Origin: DATHXC01 sp035459965
GTDB taxonomy: Bacteria; Pseudomonadota; Gammaproteobacteria; Burkholderiales; Methylophilaceae
Reading direction: 5' to 3'
Length of the DNA: 64,000 nt
Assembly (NCBI GenBank): GCA_035459965.1
Contig: DATHXC010000004.1
Location: forward strand, 186,001 to 250,000
Of the stretch, positions 34,237 to 43,616 are shown one piece after another. The first letter of the stretch is position 1, and each line of letters begins with the position of its first letter. Made by a program: the position numbers and the translations under genes. The notes beneath the pieces are model-generated. The model had not been told where the DNA came from. It ran no database searches and was given only the letters and a program-made list of their open reading frames with translations.

Positions 34237-35697
34237 ATGGCATTACAATTAAAGCATTCATCTTTACTCAAGCACAAAAGCACATGGCTTGCCGGGCAGT
34301 GGGTAGGTGCCGATTCAGGCGAAACCTTTGCGGTGACCAATCCTGCCAATGGCGAAGTAATCGCCGAAGTGCCGATGATGGGCAGCGCAGAAACTGAGCG
34401 TGCCATTGAGGCATCGGCGGCGGCTCAAAAGTCCTGGAAAGCGCTCACTGCACAAGCGCGTGCAATCATACTCAAGCGCTGGTTCGACCTGATTATCCTG
34501 CACCGGGAAGACCTCGCGCAGCTGCTGACTGCCGAACAAGGCAAGCCATTGGCAGAAGCACGCGGTGAGATCACTTACGGCGCAAGCTTTATCGAATGGT
34601 TTGCGGAAGAAGCCAAGCGTGTCTACGGCGAAGTAATCCCTGCGCCCATGGGGGATCGCCGCTTGCTGGTGCTCAAGCAGCCTATCGGAGTTACCGCTGC
34701 CATCACGCCATGGAATTTCCCCATAGCCATGATCACGCGCAAAGCAGGCCCTGCCCTGGCGGCTGGTTGCAGCATGATCATCAAGCCAGCTGAGCAAACA
34801 CCATTATCTGCAATCGCGCTGGCAGTGCTTGCAGAAGAGGCTGGTATCCCCGGTGGAGTATTGCAGGTTCTCACTGGCGACCCACGTCAGATTGGTGCTG
34901 TATTGTGCGCCAGCCCGGTGGTGACCAAGCTTTCGTTTACGGGTTCTACTGAAGTCGGTCGCATCTTGATGCGTCAATGTGCGGACACGATCAAGAAATT
35001 GTCGCTGGAGCTGGGCGGCAATGCGCCATTTATTGTCTTCGATGATGCGGATATTGATGCTGCCGTGGAAGGTGCACTTGTCAGCAAATTCCGTAATGCC
35101 GGACAAACCTGCGTATGTGCCAACAGGCTGTTTGTGCAAGATGGCGTATTTGACGAATTTGCCAAAAAGCTTGCAGTTAAAGTGAGTGAACTTAAAGTTG
35201 GCGCAGGCACGCTGGATGGCATTACCCAGGGGCCGCTTATTGATGATGCCGCTATCGAAAAAGTGGAAAGCCACATTGCCGATGCAGTCGCCAAGGGTGC
35301 AAAGATTATTGAAGGTGGCAAACCACATGCGCTGGGCGGTACTTTCTTTGAGCCCACAGTGCTGGCCGATGTCAGCCCGGATGCCATGATTTTCCGTGAG
35401 GAGACGTTTGGCCCGGTTGCGCCCTTGTTCCGTTTCAAGACCGATGATGAAGTCGTCGAGCTGGCCAACCGCACCGAGTTTGGCCTGGCCTCTTATTTCT
35501 TCAGCCGTGATATCGGCCGTATCTGGCGTGTGGCAGAAGCTCTTGAATATGGCATGGTAGGCGTCAATACCGGGCTCATTTCAAACGAGGTCGCACCATT
35601 TGGCGGCATCAAGCAATCGGGTCTTGGACGCGAAGGCTCGCATCATGGCATTGATGAATACCTCGAAATCAAATATGTGTGTATGGCAGGGCTCTAA
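34237..35697 (+). CDS. gabD: Succinate-semialdehyde dehydrogenase
   Basis: An NAD(P)-dependent ALDH of 486 aa producing succinate from the semialdehyde made by GabT. Glu258 is in LSLELGGNAPF, nucleophile Cys292 in NAGQTCVCANRLFV with the second Cys294 typical of GabD, and AITPWNFPIAMITRK is in the NAD site. The N-terminal LKHKSTWLAGQWVGADSG agrees with GabD. It starts 139 bp after potI and ends 2 bp before puuC. Confidence 0.93.
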   Translation: MALQLKHSSLLKHKSTWLAGQWVGADSGETFAVTNPANGEVIAEVPMMGSAETERAIEASAAAQKSWKALTAQARAIILKRWFDLIILHREDLAQLLTAEQGKPLAEARGEITYGASFIEWFAEEAKRVYGEVIPAPMGDRRLLVLKQPIGVTAAITPWNFPIAMITRKAGPALAAGCSMIIKPAEQTPLSAIALAVLAEEAGIPGGVLQVLTGDPRQIGAVLCASPVVTKLSFTGSTEVGRILMRQCADTIKKLSLELGGNAPFIVFDDADIDAAVEGALVSKFRNAGQTCVCANRLFVQDGVFDEFAKKLAVKVSELKVGAGTLDGITQGPLIDDAAIEKVESHIADAVAKGAKIIEGGKPHALGGTFFEPTVLADVSPDAMIFREETFGPVAPLFRFKTDDEVVELANRTEFGLASYFFSRDIGRIWRVAEALEYGMVGVNTGLISNEVAPFGGIKQSGLGREGSHHGIDEYLEIKYVCMAGL

Positions 35698-35699
35698 TT

Positions 35700-37217
35700 A
35701 TGAATAAGGCAACGGATTTTCCGATTGACTGGCACGCACGTGCGCTTGCACTTATAGATGGGCCACTCAAGATTGATGGGCGCGCTTTCATCAACGGCCA
35801 GCGCGTCAATGCGCAGGATGGCAGCACTTTTGAGTGCTTCTCACCCATAGATGGCCGCAAGCTGGCTGATGTTGCTAGCAGTAAAGCGGCTGATATTGAC
35901 CTTGCAGTCAGCGCTGCGCGCGCAGCTTTTAACGACAGGCGCTGGGCAGGAAAATCGCCACGTGAGCGCAAGCAGATCATGATTCGCTTTGCCGATTTGC
36001 TGATCGAGAACAAAGAAGAGCTGGCCTTGCTGGAAACGCTGGATATGGGCAAGCCTATTTCGGCCAGCCTCTCGGTTGACGTGAACTCTGCTGCCAACTC
36101 GCTGCGCTGGTTTGGCGAGGCCATCGACAAGGTCTACGACGAAATCGCGCCTACCGCCGATAACACCCTGGCGATGATTACCCGTGAGCCTATCGGTGTG
36201 GTGGGTGCCGTTGTACCGTGGAACTACCCAATATTGATGGCCTGCTGGAAGATAGCGCCGGCGCTGGTCACGGGCAACAGCGTTATCCTGAAACCCTCCG
36301 AAAAGTCACCGCTGACCGCATTGCGCCTAGGTGACCTGGCGATCGAAGCCGGTATCCCCGCGGGTGTGCTGAATGTGGTGCCGGGCTTTGGCCCGGATGC
36401 AGGTACGCCGCTTGCCATGCATATGGACGTGGACTGCATTGCCTTCACGGGATCTACCGGTGTCGGCAAGAAAATCCAGATCATGGCCGGGCAGAGTAAC
36501 CTCAAGCGCGCCTGGTGCGAACTGGGCGGCAAATCACCCAATATCGTATTTGCCGATTGCAAGGATATGGATAAAGCCGCCGCTGCCTCTGCCGGGTCTA
36601 TCTTTTATAACCAGGGTGAAAGCTGCAACGCCCCTTCGCGCTTGCTGGTCGAGCGCTCTATCAAGGATGAGTTCGTCAAGAAACTGCTGGCATATTTGCC
36701 GGATTACCAGCCGGGTGATCCGCTGGATGCCAATACCACTATGGGCGCCATGGTGGACTGCGGGCAGATGGAAAATGTGCTGAAGTACATCGCCAGTGGT
36801 AAACAGCAGGGTGCAAAACTGCGTGCCGGTGGTGAGCAGATGCGCACGGAAACAGGTGGTTTCTATATCAGCCCCACTGTGTTCGATGACGTTACCAATG
36901 ACATGACCATCGCGTCCGAAGAAATCTTTGGGCCGGTGCTTTCCATCATTGCTTTCGATACGCAGGAAGAAGCCATCCGCATTGCCAACGAAACTGAGTA
37001 TGGTCTAGCCGCTGCAGTGTGGACGCGCGATATTTCGCGTGCGCACCTGGTGGCGCAAGCCTTGCGGGCTGGCACTGTGCACGTCAATAGCTACGATGAA
37101 GATGACATCACAGTACCATTTGGCGGCTACAAGCAATCCGGCAACGGACGTGATAAATCACTGCATGCGCTGGAAAAATATACTGAACTCAAGACCACAT
37201 GGATCAAGCTTGATTAG
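35700..37217 (+). CDS. puuC: Gamma-glutamyl-gamma-aminobutyraldehyde dehydrogenase
   Basis: An NAD(P)-dependent ALDH of 505 aa for the third Puu step, also active on other aminoaldehydes in E. coli. Glu274 is in CELGGKSPNIVFADC and Cys309 in FYNQGESCNAPSRLLV. RWFGEAIDKVYDEIAPT and the C-terminal YKQSGNGRDKSLHALEKYTELKTTW pattern (landmarks NGRDKSLHALEKYTE) are distinctive of PuuC. ATG 35700 follows the gabD stop by 2 bp; an in-frame GTG within gabD is less likely. gabT follows after 48 bp. Confidence 0.92.
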   Translation: MNKATDFPIDWHARALALIDGPLKIDGRAFINGQRVNAQDGSTFECFSPIDGRKLADVASSKAADIDLAVSAARAAFNDRRWAGKSPRERKQIMIRFADLLIENKEELALLETLDMGKPISASLSVDVNSAANSLRWFGEAIDKVYDEIAPTADNTLAMITREPIGVVGAVVPWNYPILMACWKIAPALVTGNSVILKPSEKSPLTALRLGDLAIEAGIPAGVLNVVPGFGPDAGTPLAMHMDVDCIAFTGSTGVGKKIQIMAGQSNLKRAWCELGGKSPNIVFADCKDMDKAAAASAGSIFYNQGESCNAPSRLLVERSIKDEFVKKLLAYLPDYQPGDPLDANTTMGAMVDCGQMENVLKYIASGKQQGAKLRAGGEQMRTETGGFYISPTVFDDVTNDMTIASEEIFGPVLSIIAFDTQEEAIRIANETEYGLAAAVWTRDISRAHLVAQALRAGTVHVNSYDEDDITVPFGGYKQSGNGRDKSLHALEKYTELKTTWIKLD

Positions 37218-37265
37218 ATCCAAGTCAGTAAATAATAAATAAAATTAAGACCGAGGAAGTGAGCC

Positions 37266-38570
37266 ATGAATAAAGCGACTGATCCAATTGCAAGTAGCCA
37301 AGCCAGTAACCAGGATTTGCACCAGCGCCGCCTGGCTGCCACCCCGCGTGGTATCGGTGTCATGGCAAATTTCTTCATTGAACGTGCACTCAATGCTGAA
37401 GTATGGGATGTAGAAGGCCGCCGCTATATTGATTTCGCTGGCGGCATCGCAGTGCTCAATACCGGCCACAGGCATCCAAAATTGGTTGCGGCCGTCGAGG
37501 CACAACTGGCGCGCTTCACCCATACCTGCTATCAGGTATTGCCCTACGAAAGCTATGTAACCTTGGCTGAGCGTATCAATGCGCTTACTCCGGGCAAACA
37601 TGCCAAGAAAACCTGTTTTTTCAGCAGCGGTGCAGAAGCAGCAGAAAATGCCGTCAAGATCGCGCGTGCCAGCACTGGCCGCCCCGGCATTATTGCTTTC
37701 TCCGGTGCGTTTCATGGTCGTACGCTCATGGCTTGCGCCCTCACCGGCAAGGTGGTGCCGTACAAGGTTGGCTTTGGCCCGTTTCCGTCTGATGTGTATC
37801 ACCTGCCGTTCCCGATAGACCTGCATGGCGTGAGCGTTGAGGACTCCATCCATGCGCTGCATAACCTGTTCAAGTCCGATATCGACCCCAAGCGCGTAGC
37901 TGCCATCATGATCGAGCCGGTGCAGGGTGAGGGTGGTTTTTATATCGCGCCGCCAGCCTTGATGCAGGCCTTGCGTAAAGAATGCGATGAACACGGTATC
38001 CTGCTGGTATTCGATGAAGTGCAAACCGGCTTTGGCCGCACGGGTAAGTTATTCGCGGCAGAACACTATGATGTGCTGCCAGACATCATGTTGATGGCGA
38101 AAAGCCTGGCAGGCGGCATGACCCTGTCTGCTGTGTGCGGCAAAGCAGAAGTAATGGATGGCCCATTGCCTGGCGGCTTGGGCGGCACCTATGCCGGTAA
38201 CCCGCTGGCAATTGCCGCTGCGCATGCCGTGATTGATATCATCGAAGAAGAGCAGCTGATTGCCAGAAGTAACACGCTAGGCGAAAAACTACGCGTCAGG
38301 TTAACTGCAGCCCAAGCCAAAGTGCCTAGCCTGAAAGAAGTACGTGGCCTGGGCTCCATGATGGCGGCCGAATTCTTTGACCCGGCAACCGGTGAGCCTT
38401 CGGCAGATATTGCCAAGCGTGTGCAACAAGCGGCGCTGGAAGAAGGGCTGATACTGCTGACCTGCGGTGTATATGCCAATGTGATTCGCTTCCTGTATCC
38501 GCTTACCACTGAAGATACCATATTCGATGAAGCGCTCGACATCATCGACCGCGCATTGGTAAAGGCCTGA
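37266..38570 (+). CDS. gabT: 4-aminobutyrate aminotransferase
   Basis: A class III aminotransferase of 434 aa converting GABA and 2-oxoglutarate to succinate semialdehyde and glutamate. Seen: RYIDFAGGIAVLNTGHRHP, FFSSGAEAAENAVKIAR (118-134), VFDEVQTGFGRTG with Asp250, and Lys279 in IMLMAKSLAGGMTLSAV. GGAAGTGAG precedes the start. With gabD it drains GABA made by both putrescine routes into the TCA cycle. The gmaS-like gene begins 15 bp after the stop. Confidence 0.93.
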   Translation: MNKATDPIASSQASNQDLHQRRLAATPRGIGVMANFFIERALNAEVWDVEGRRYIDFAGGIAVLNTGHRHPKLVAAVEAQLARFTHTCYQVLPYESYVTLAERINALTPGKHAKKTCFFSSGAEAAENAVKIARASTGRPGIIAFSGAFHGRTLMACALTGKVVPYKVGFGPFPSDVYHLPFPIDLHGVSVEDSIHALHNLFKSDIDPKRVAAIMIEPVQGEGGFYIAPPALMQALRKECDEHGILLVFDEVQTGFGRTGKLFAAEHYDVLPDIMLMAKSLAGGMTLSAVCGKAEVMDGPLPGGLGGTYAGNPLAIAAAHAVIDIIEEEQLIARSNTLGEKLRVRLTAAQAKVPSLKEVRGLGSMMAAEFFDPATGEPSADIAKRVQQAALEEGLILLTCGVYANVIRFLYPLTTEDTIFDEALDIIDRALVKA

Positions 38571-38585
38571 TAATTGGATAGCTCG

Positions 38586-39929
38586 ATGCCACAAACCGAA
38601 ACTATAGAAAATGCCAAGCTGCGCATGCAGGCCGCAGGCGTGCATACCGTTATCGCCCAGTTTGTGGATATCCACGGCTCGGCCAAAGGCAAATATATCC
38701 CGCTGGCACATCTGCAAGAAATCGTAGGCGCTGGTGCTGGCTTTGCCGGGCCTTCGATCTGGGGTACCGGATTGCCACGCAACGGCCCACGCTCTGAATT
38801 TTATGGGCAGGGCGACCTAGCGACTTTGCAGGCACTGCCGTGGATGCCCGGCTATGCACGTATCGTGTGTAGTGGTGTGGTTGATGGTCAGCCATTCGAT
38901 GGTTGTTCCCGCCGTCTGTTATTGAAGCAGATCGCGCGTTTAACTGCTCGTGGCTGGACGCTCAATGTCGGTATCGAGCCGGAATTCTTCCTGGTCACAA
39001 AAGATGCCAACGGCAGGCCCTGCCCAAGCGAGGCTGACGATCTGGATAAGCCTTCGTATGACCTGAAAGCGCTGGCGAGGGTGCGCGATGTGCTGCACCG
39101 CATGGAGTTCGGCCTGACAGCCTGCGGCTTTGATGTATTCCAGATTGACCATGAAGATGCTAGCGGGCAGTATGAGCTTAATTACCACTATGGCGATGCG
39201 CTCACAGCAGCCGATAGATTCATCCTGTTCAAAATGGCAGCCGACTATATCGCCGAAGAAGCTGGTCTGACCTTTACGCTGATGCCCAAACCGTTTGCTG
39301 ATCGCCCCGGTAGTGGTTTGCACCTGCACCTGTCACTCACAGATGCGCAAGGCCATGCTGTGATGGCAGATAAAGCCGACAGCCATGGTTTATCCAAGGC
39401 AGGGCGTGAATGCATCGCTGGCCTACTGGCACACAGCCCGGCACTGGCTGCTTTCCATGCGCCCACGGTCAATTCGTATAAGCGCCTGGTGATAGGCCGC
39501 TCGTTATCCGGCACTACTTGGGCACCTGCGCATATCGGCTGGGGTTATAACAACCGCACTACAGTGGCGCGAGTGGTGGCGGGCCGCATCGAGTTCCGCC
39601 TGAGTGACGGCAGCAGCAATATCTATGCAGTACTGGCTTCCACTATCGCCGCGATGCTGGACGGCATTGAGCAGCAGCTGGTGCCGCCAGCCGCGATAGA
39701 TGAAGACATATACGAATGGCCGGAAGCTGAGTTTGAAAAGCGCGGCGTAAAAACCTTGCCGCAAACCATGGGCGAGGCGCTGGCTGCATTAAGCGCAGAT
39801 GCCTCGCTGGCTAAAGCGCTTGGTGAAGAGTATGTGGCTGAGTACCTGGCCACCAAAAAGCCTGAATGGATAGACTATTGTCGTTCAGTGAGTGATTGGG
39901 AGTACAAGCGCTACCTCACGTGGCCATAG
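38586..39929 (+). CDS. Type III glutamine-synthetase-like ligase (GmaS/GlnT-like)
   Basis: A 447-aa GS-fold ligase clearly different from the PuuA at 26.8 kb. The N-terminal VIAQFVDIHGSAKGKYIPL, GAGFAGPSIWGTGL and LPWMPGYARIVC, plus the C-terminal WIDYCRSVSDWEYKRYLTWP, strongly resemble gamma-glutamylmethylamide synthetase of methylotrophs and GlnT of rhizobia as I recall them. Active-site GIEPEFFL (129-136) and SGLHLHLS (243-250) are intact. Possible reaction: ATP-dependent coupling of glutamate to methylamine or another small amine. No methylglutamate synthase or dehydrogenase genes are adjacent, so an alternative amine acceptor is also plausible. ATG 38586 is chosen (GGATAG upstream). Confidence 0.82.
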   Translation: MPQTETIENAKLRMQAAGVHTVIAQFVDIHGSAKGKYIPLAHLQEIVGAGAGFAGPSIWGTGLPRNGPRSEFYGQGDLATLQALPWMPGYARIVCSGVVDGQPFDGCSRRLLLKQIARLTARGWTLNVGIEPEFFLVTKDANGRPCPSEADDLDKPSYDLKALARVRDVLHRMEFGLTACGFDVFQIDHEDASGQYELNYHYGDALTAADRFILFKMAADYIAEEAGLTFTLMPKPFADRPGSGLHLHLSLTDAQGHAVMADKADSHGLSKAGRECIAGLLAHSPALAAFHAPTVNSYKRLVIGRSLSGTTWAPAHIGWGYNNRTTVARVVAGRIEFRLSDGSSNIYAVLASTIAAMLDGIEQQLVPPAAIDEDIYEWPEAEFEKRGVKTLPQTMGEALAALSADASLAKALGEEYVAEYLATKKPEWIDYCRSVSDWEYKRYLTWP

Positions 39930-39976
39930 AATTCAGACGTAATCAAAACTTTCTATTAAATAACTAGAGAGGCCAT

Positions 39977-40603
39977 ATGAGCCGCCGCTTTCTAACCGAT
40001 ACCAGTAACTCCGAAGACCGGCTGGCACGCCTCATTGCTGATCGCCTTGCGCCTGGTGCAGACAAAGAGAAGATAGATCAGCGTATCTGGGATCTGTTTG
40101 GCGAAGAGTGGTGTGTGATGTTCACCGACCTCTCCGGTTTCTCGCGCCGTGTGGCCGAGTTCGGCATTATCCATTTCCTGCAGACTATCTACGAATCCGA
40201 GCGCCTGTTATTGCCAGTTATCGAATCCCACGACGGATTTGTACTAAAAAGCGAAGGCGACTCGCTGCTGGCAATATTCCGTAACCCTTGTAAAGCCTTG
40301 CAAGGCGCAGTTTCGATGCAGCATGTACTTGGCGAATACAATCAAACCCGGCCTGATGAAGAAAAGGTGTTGTTATGTGTCGGCCTTGGGTATGGTCATA
40401 TGCTACGCGTGGGCGATATCGACATTTTTGGCGCAGAGGTGAATGCTGCCAGCAAATTGGGCGAAGATATTGCCAAGGCGGGGGATATCCTGGTGACCGG
40501 CGCTTTCAAAAAGGCATGTGGCGATGGGCTTAACTTCCCATGCAAGCAATTGCCAAATACTCCTGCCGGGGCTGATTCTGCTTATCGCGTCCACTATTCG
40601 TAA
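39977..40603 (+). CDS. Class III adenylate/guanylate cyclase-like domain protein
   Basis: 208 aa, essentially one cyclase homology domain. Metal aspartates fall in MFTDLSGFSRRV (Asp51) and KSEGDSLLAIF (Asp95). The base-recognition lysine Lys91 and DIFGAEVNAASKLGEDI follow. The transition-state arginine expected four residues after Asn156 is lysine here (VNAASK), so activity may be low or absent. Nucleotide specificity would be ATP-like from the Lys/Asp pair, if active. GAGAGG precedes the start. It sits 47 bp after the GmaS-like gene and is probably co-transcribed, suggesting a signalling or sensory partner of the catabolic operon. Confidence 0.78.
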   Translation: MSRRFLTDTSNSEDRLARLIADRLAPGADKEKIDQRIWDLFGEEWCVMFTDLSGFSRRVAEFGIIHFLQTIYESERLLLPVIESHDGFVLKSEGDSLLAIFRNPCKALQGAVSMQHVLGEYNQTRPDEEKVLLCVGLGYGHMLRVGDIDIFGAEVNAASKLGEDIAKAGDILVTGAFKKACGDGLNFPCKQLPNTPAGADSAYRVHYS

Positions 40604-40803
40604 AGTGAATTTGTAACACTAGTACTGTAAACAAGTCGCCGCATAATCTTCGCGGCAATTAAACTGCAACAAACAAATCTCGCCAACATAAGCTCGGCAA
40701 TCGCTGTTTTTTCGTTTAAGCACTTGATATTCCGCTCGAAATCCTCATGTTTAACCATGCCCGTTCGGGTATAATTTCGTTTTTTAGGATCAGGGGAATC
40801 AAT

Positions 40804-41082
40804 ATGCCTATCTATGATTACCAATGCACTAGTTGTGGCTTCAAGAAAGAAGTCATGCGTAAGATCAGCGAACCCAATATCACGGTTTGCCCGGAATGCG
40901 CCAAAGAGACATTTACCAAGCAGCTTTCTGCCCCCAGCTTTCAGTTGAACGGCACAGGCTGGTACGCAACTGACTTTAAGGGTACCAAACCGACTGGCGG
41001 TGGCGAAAAAAAGACTGAAACAGCAGCGGCTGAAGTGGCTGCTCCTGCTGCTTCATGCGCCCCTGGTTGCGCTTGCCACTAA
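40804..41082 (+). CDS. FmdB-family zinc-ribbon protein
   Basis: 92 aa. MPIYDYQCTSCGFKKEVM and ITVCPECAKETFTKQLSAPSFQLNGTGWYATDFKG define the FmdB putative regulatory family: a CxxC...CxxC zinc ribbon followed by an Ala-rich tail ending in CAPGCACH, which may bind additional metal. Function is unknown in most bacteria. ATG 40804 is used because AGGGGA sits 8 bp upstream. It opens the conserved betaproteobacterial order with DUF502 and aspS. Confidence 0.88.
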   Translation: MPIYDYQCTSCGFKKEVMRKISEPNITVCPECAKETFTKQLSAPSFQLNGTGWYATDFKGTKPTGGGEKKTETAAAEVAAPAASCAPGCACH

Positions 41083-41094
41083 AGCTCTGCTTCT

Positions 41095-41113
41095 CCCAAG
41101 CTTTGGGTTTTTG
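41095..41113 (+). terminator. Short hairpin with T-run after fmdB
   Basis: CCCAA-GCT-TTGGG followed by TTTTTGA, 12 bp past the fmdB stop. The stem is only 5 bp, so partial attenuation before the DUF502-aspS genes is more likely than full termination. Confidence 0.5.
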
Positions 41114-41167
41114 ACGAAAAGCTCGGCTTTACTTAACGTTCATACTTGACCTTAATTTAGACAGCTC

Positions 41168-41767
41168 ATGAAAAAATACTTTATTACCGGCTTGCTGGTG
41201 CTGGTGCCTTTATTCATCACAGTATGGGTGGTTACCACGCTGGTGAATATGATGGACCAAAGCCTGTTACTGCTACCGGTACAATGGCGCCCTGAGGCGC
41301 AGTTTGGCCGTGCTGTGCCAGGCTTTGGCGTGATACTGACGCTGCTGATTATTTTTGTCACAGGTTTAATCGCCACCAATTTTTTCGGCAGGCAATTGCT
41401 GCTGTTATGGGAAGGCCTGCTTGCGCGCGTGCCTGTGGTCAAGTCCATCTATTCGAGCGTTAAGCAGGTATCCGATACCCTATTTTCAGATTCCGGCAAT
41501 GCGTTTCGCAAAGCGCTATTGGTACAGTTTCCACGCGAAGGTAGCTGGACCATCGCATTCCAGACCGGCACACCCGGTGGCGATGTGGCGAATCACCTGC
41601 AAGGCGATTTTGTCAGCGTTTATGTGCCAACTACCCCTAACCCGACTGGTGGCTACTTTTTGATGATGCCGAGAACTGACGTGATTGAGCTCGACATGAG
41701 CGTGGATGAAGCGCTCAAATACATTATTTCGATGGGTGTGGTCTCGCCTGCCGCAAGACATAAATAA
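41168..41767 (+). CDS. DUF502 family membrane protein
   Basis: 199 aa. Two membrane helices (FITGLLVLVPLFITVWVVTTLV near the N-terminus and GVILTLLIIFVTGLIATNFFG about 58-78) are followed by a soluble part with LARVPVVKSIYSSVKQVSDTL and PTTPNPTGGYFLMMPRTDV, both hallmarks of DUF502. The family is widespread and often adjacent to aspS in betaproteobacteria. Its biochemical role is not known to me. The aspS start is about 50 bp downstream. Confidence 0.88.
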   Translation: MKKYFITGLLVLVPLFITVWVVTTLVNMMDQSLLLLPVQWRPEAQFGRAVPGFGVILTLLIIFVTGLIATNFFGRQLLLLWEGLLARVPVVKSIYSSVKQVSDTLFSDSGNAFRKALLVQFPREGSWTIAFQTGTPGGDVANHLQGDFVSVYVPTTPNPTGGYFLMMPRTDVIELDMSVDEALKYIISMGVVSPAARHK

Positions 41768-41818
41768 CCCGAATACTTAAACAATTCTTCTAACTTTAAA
41801 TACATAAGAAATCTGCAT

Positions 41819-43603
41819 ATGCGTACTCATTACTGCGGTCATTTAAACCGCGAACACATTGGCCAAACCGTTACTCTCTGTGGTTGGGCACATCGTCGCC
41901 GTGACCATGGTGGCGTAATCTTTATCGACCTGCGCGACCGTGAAGGTATGGCGCAGATCGTGATTGATCCCGATACCAAGGAAGCCTTTGCCATTGCCGA
42001 ATCCGTGCGTAACGAATTCGTGCTGAAAATCATCTGTAAAGTACGCGCGCGGCCTGAAGGCACAGTGAACGCTAACATCCCGACTGGCGAAGTTGAGATG
42101 CTGGCTTCTGAAATCGAAATCCTGAATCCATCGCTCACGCCACCTTTCATGCTGGATGACGAGAACCTGACCGAGACCGTGCGCCTGCAACATCGCTATA
42201 TCGACCTGCGCCGCCCGGCCATGCAGAAGAACCTGATGCTGCGTTACCGCGTGGCAAAAACCCTGCGCGATTACCTCGATACCAACGGCTTTATCGAAGT
42301 GGAAACACCGATGCTCACGCGTAGCACACCGGAAGGTGCGCGCGACTACCTGGTACCTAGCCGTGTCCATGCCGGCCAGTTCTTCGCCTTGCCGCAGTCA
42401 CCACAGTTATTCAAACAACTGCTCATGGTGTCCGGCTTCGACCGTTACTTTCAGATCACCAAATGTTTCCGCGATGAAGACCTGCGTGCAGACCGCCAGC
42501 CGGAATTCACGCAAGTGGATATCGAGACTTCATTCCTGAATGAACAGCAGATCATGGACATCGTCGAAGAGATGATCCGCCAGATGTTCAAGAGCGTACA
42601 AGGTATCGAACTGCCTGCGCAGTTCCCACGCATGACATTCGCTGAAGCCATGACACGTTACGGTTCCGACAAGCCGGATATGCGCGTAACGCTCGAAATC
42701 ACCGAGCTCACCGATATCATGAAAGATGTCGACTTCAAGGTATTCTCCGGCGCTGCCAATTCAGCCGGTGGCCGTGTGGCTGCCCTGCGTGTACCGAATG
42801 GCGCGGCTATCAGTCGTTCCGAGATCGACGCTTACACCGAATTCGTCAAGATCTACGGAGCTAAGGGCTTGGCTTACATCAAGATCAACGACATCACCAA
42901 GCTCAACGAAGAAGGCCTGCAAAGCCCTATCGTTAAGAACATCCATGTGACTGCGTTGCAAGCCATCATAGACCGCACGGGCGCACAGAATGGCGACATC
43001 GTGTTCTTCGGCGCAGACAAGCTGAAAGTGGTGAACGAAGCTCTGGGTGCATTGCGCCTCAAGGTCGGCCACGACAAGGGTCACGTCGATGGCCGTGCCT
43101 GGGCACCGCTGTGGGTGGTCGATTTCCCCATGTTCGAGCACGACGAAGAAAACAACCGCTGGGCTGCGCTGCACCACCCATTCACCGCACCAAAAGACGG
43201 CCACGAAGATCTGCTCACCAGCAACCCGGGCGCTGCACTCTCCAAAGCCTACGACATGGTGCTGAACGGCTGGGAAGTGGGCGGCGGTTCCGTGCGTATC
43301 CACAAACAGGACGTGCAGTCCAAGGTGTTCGATGCCCTTAATATCAGCAAGGAAGAAGCCCAAGAGAAATTTGGCTTCCTGCTCGAAGCGCTGCAATACG
43401 GCGCACCACCGCACGGTGGCCTGGCGTTTGGTCTGGATCGTCTGGTGACGTTGATGGCTGGTGCTGAATCCATCCGTGATGTGATTGCGTTCCCCAAGAC
43501 TCAGCGCGCGCAATGCTTGCTGACGAATGCGCCGAATGAGGTGGACGAGAAGCAGTTGCGTGAGCTTCACATTAGGGTTCGGACTCAAAACCCTGTAGTT
43601 TAA
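41819..43603 (+). CDS. aspS: Aspartyl-tRNA synthetase
   Basis: A class II synthetase of 594 aa, the normal bacterial length. The N-terminal anticodon-binding OB fold is MRTHYCGHLN...RRDHGGVIFIDLRDREG. Motif 2 is around FDRYFQITKCFRDEDLRADRQPEFTQ. The bacterial GAD insert lies at about 300-420, and motif 3 is GGLAFGLDRLVTLMAG. It charges tRNA-Asp (and possibly tRNA-Asn in non-discriminating species). A long open frame on the opposite strand is only a shadow. The next gene, 14 bp downstream, is of a quite different character. Confidence 0.97.
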   Translation: MRTHYCGHLNREHIGQTVTLCGWAHRRRDHGGVIFIDLRDREGMAQIVIDPDTKEAFAIAESVRNEFVLKIICKVRARPEGTVNANIPTGEVEMLASEIEILNPSLTPPFMLDDENLTETVRLQHRYIDLRRPAMQKNLMLRYRVAKTLRDYLDTNGFIEVETPMLTRSTPEGARDYLVPSRVHAGQFFALPQSPQLFKQLLMVSGFDRYFQITKCFRDEDLRADRQPEFTQVDIETSFLNEQQIMDIVEEMIRQMFKSVQGIELPAQFPRMTFAEAMTRYGSDKPDMRVTLEITELTDIMKDVDFKVFSGAANSAGGRVAALRVPNGAAISRSEIDAYTEFVKIYGAKGLAYIKINDITKLNEEGLQSPIVKNIHVTALQAIIDRTGAQNGDIVFFGADKLKVVNEALGALRLKVGHDKGHVDGRAWAPLWVVDFPMFEHDEENNRWAALHHPFTAPKDGHEDLLTSNPGAALSKAYDMVLNGWEVGGGSVRIHKQDVQSKVFDALNISKEEAQEKFGFLLEALQYGAPPHGGLAFGLDRLVTLMAGAESIRDVIAFPKTQRAQCLLTNAPNEVDEKQLRELHIRVRTQNPVV

Positions 43604-43616
43604 ATAAGGATGTGAG

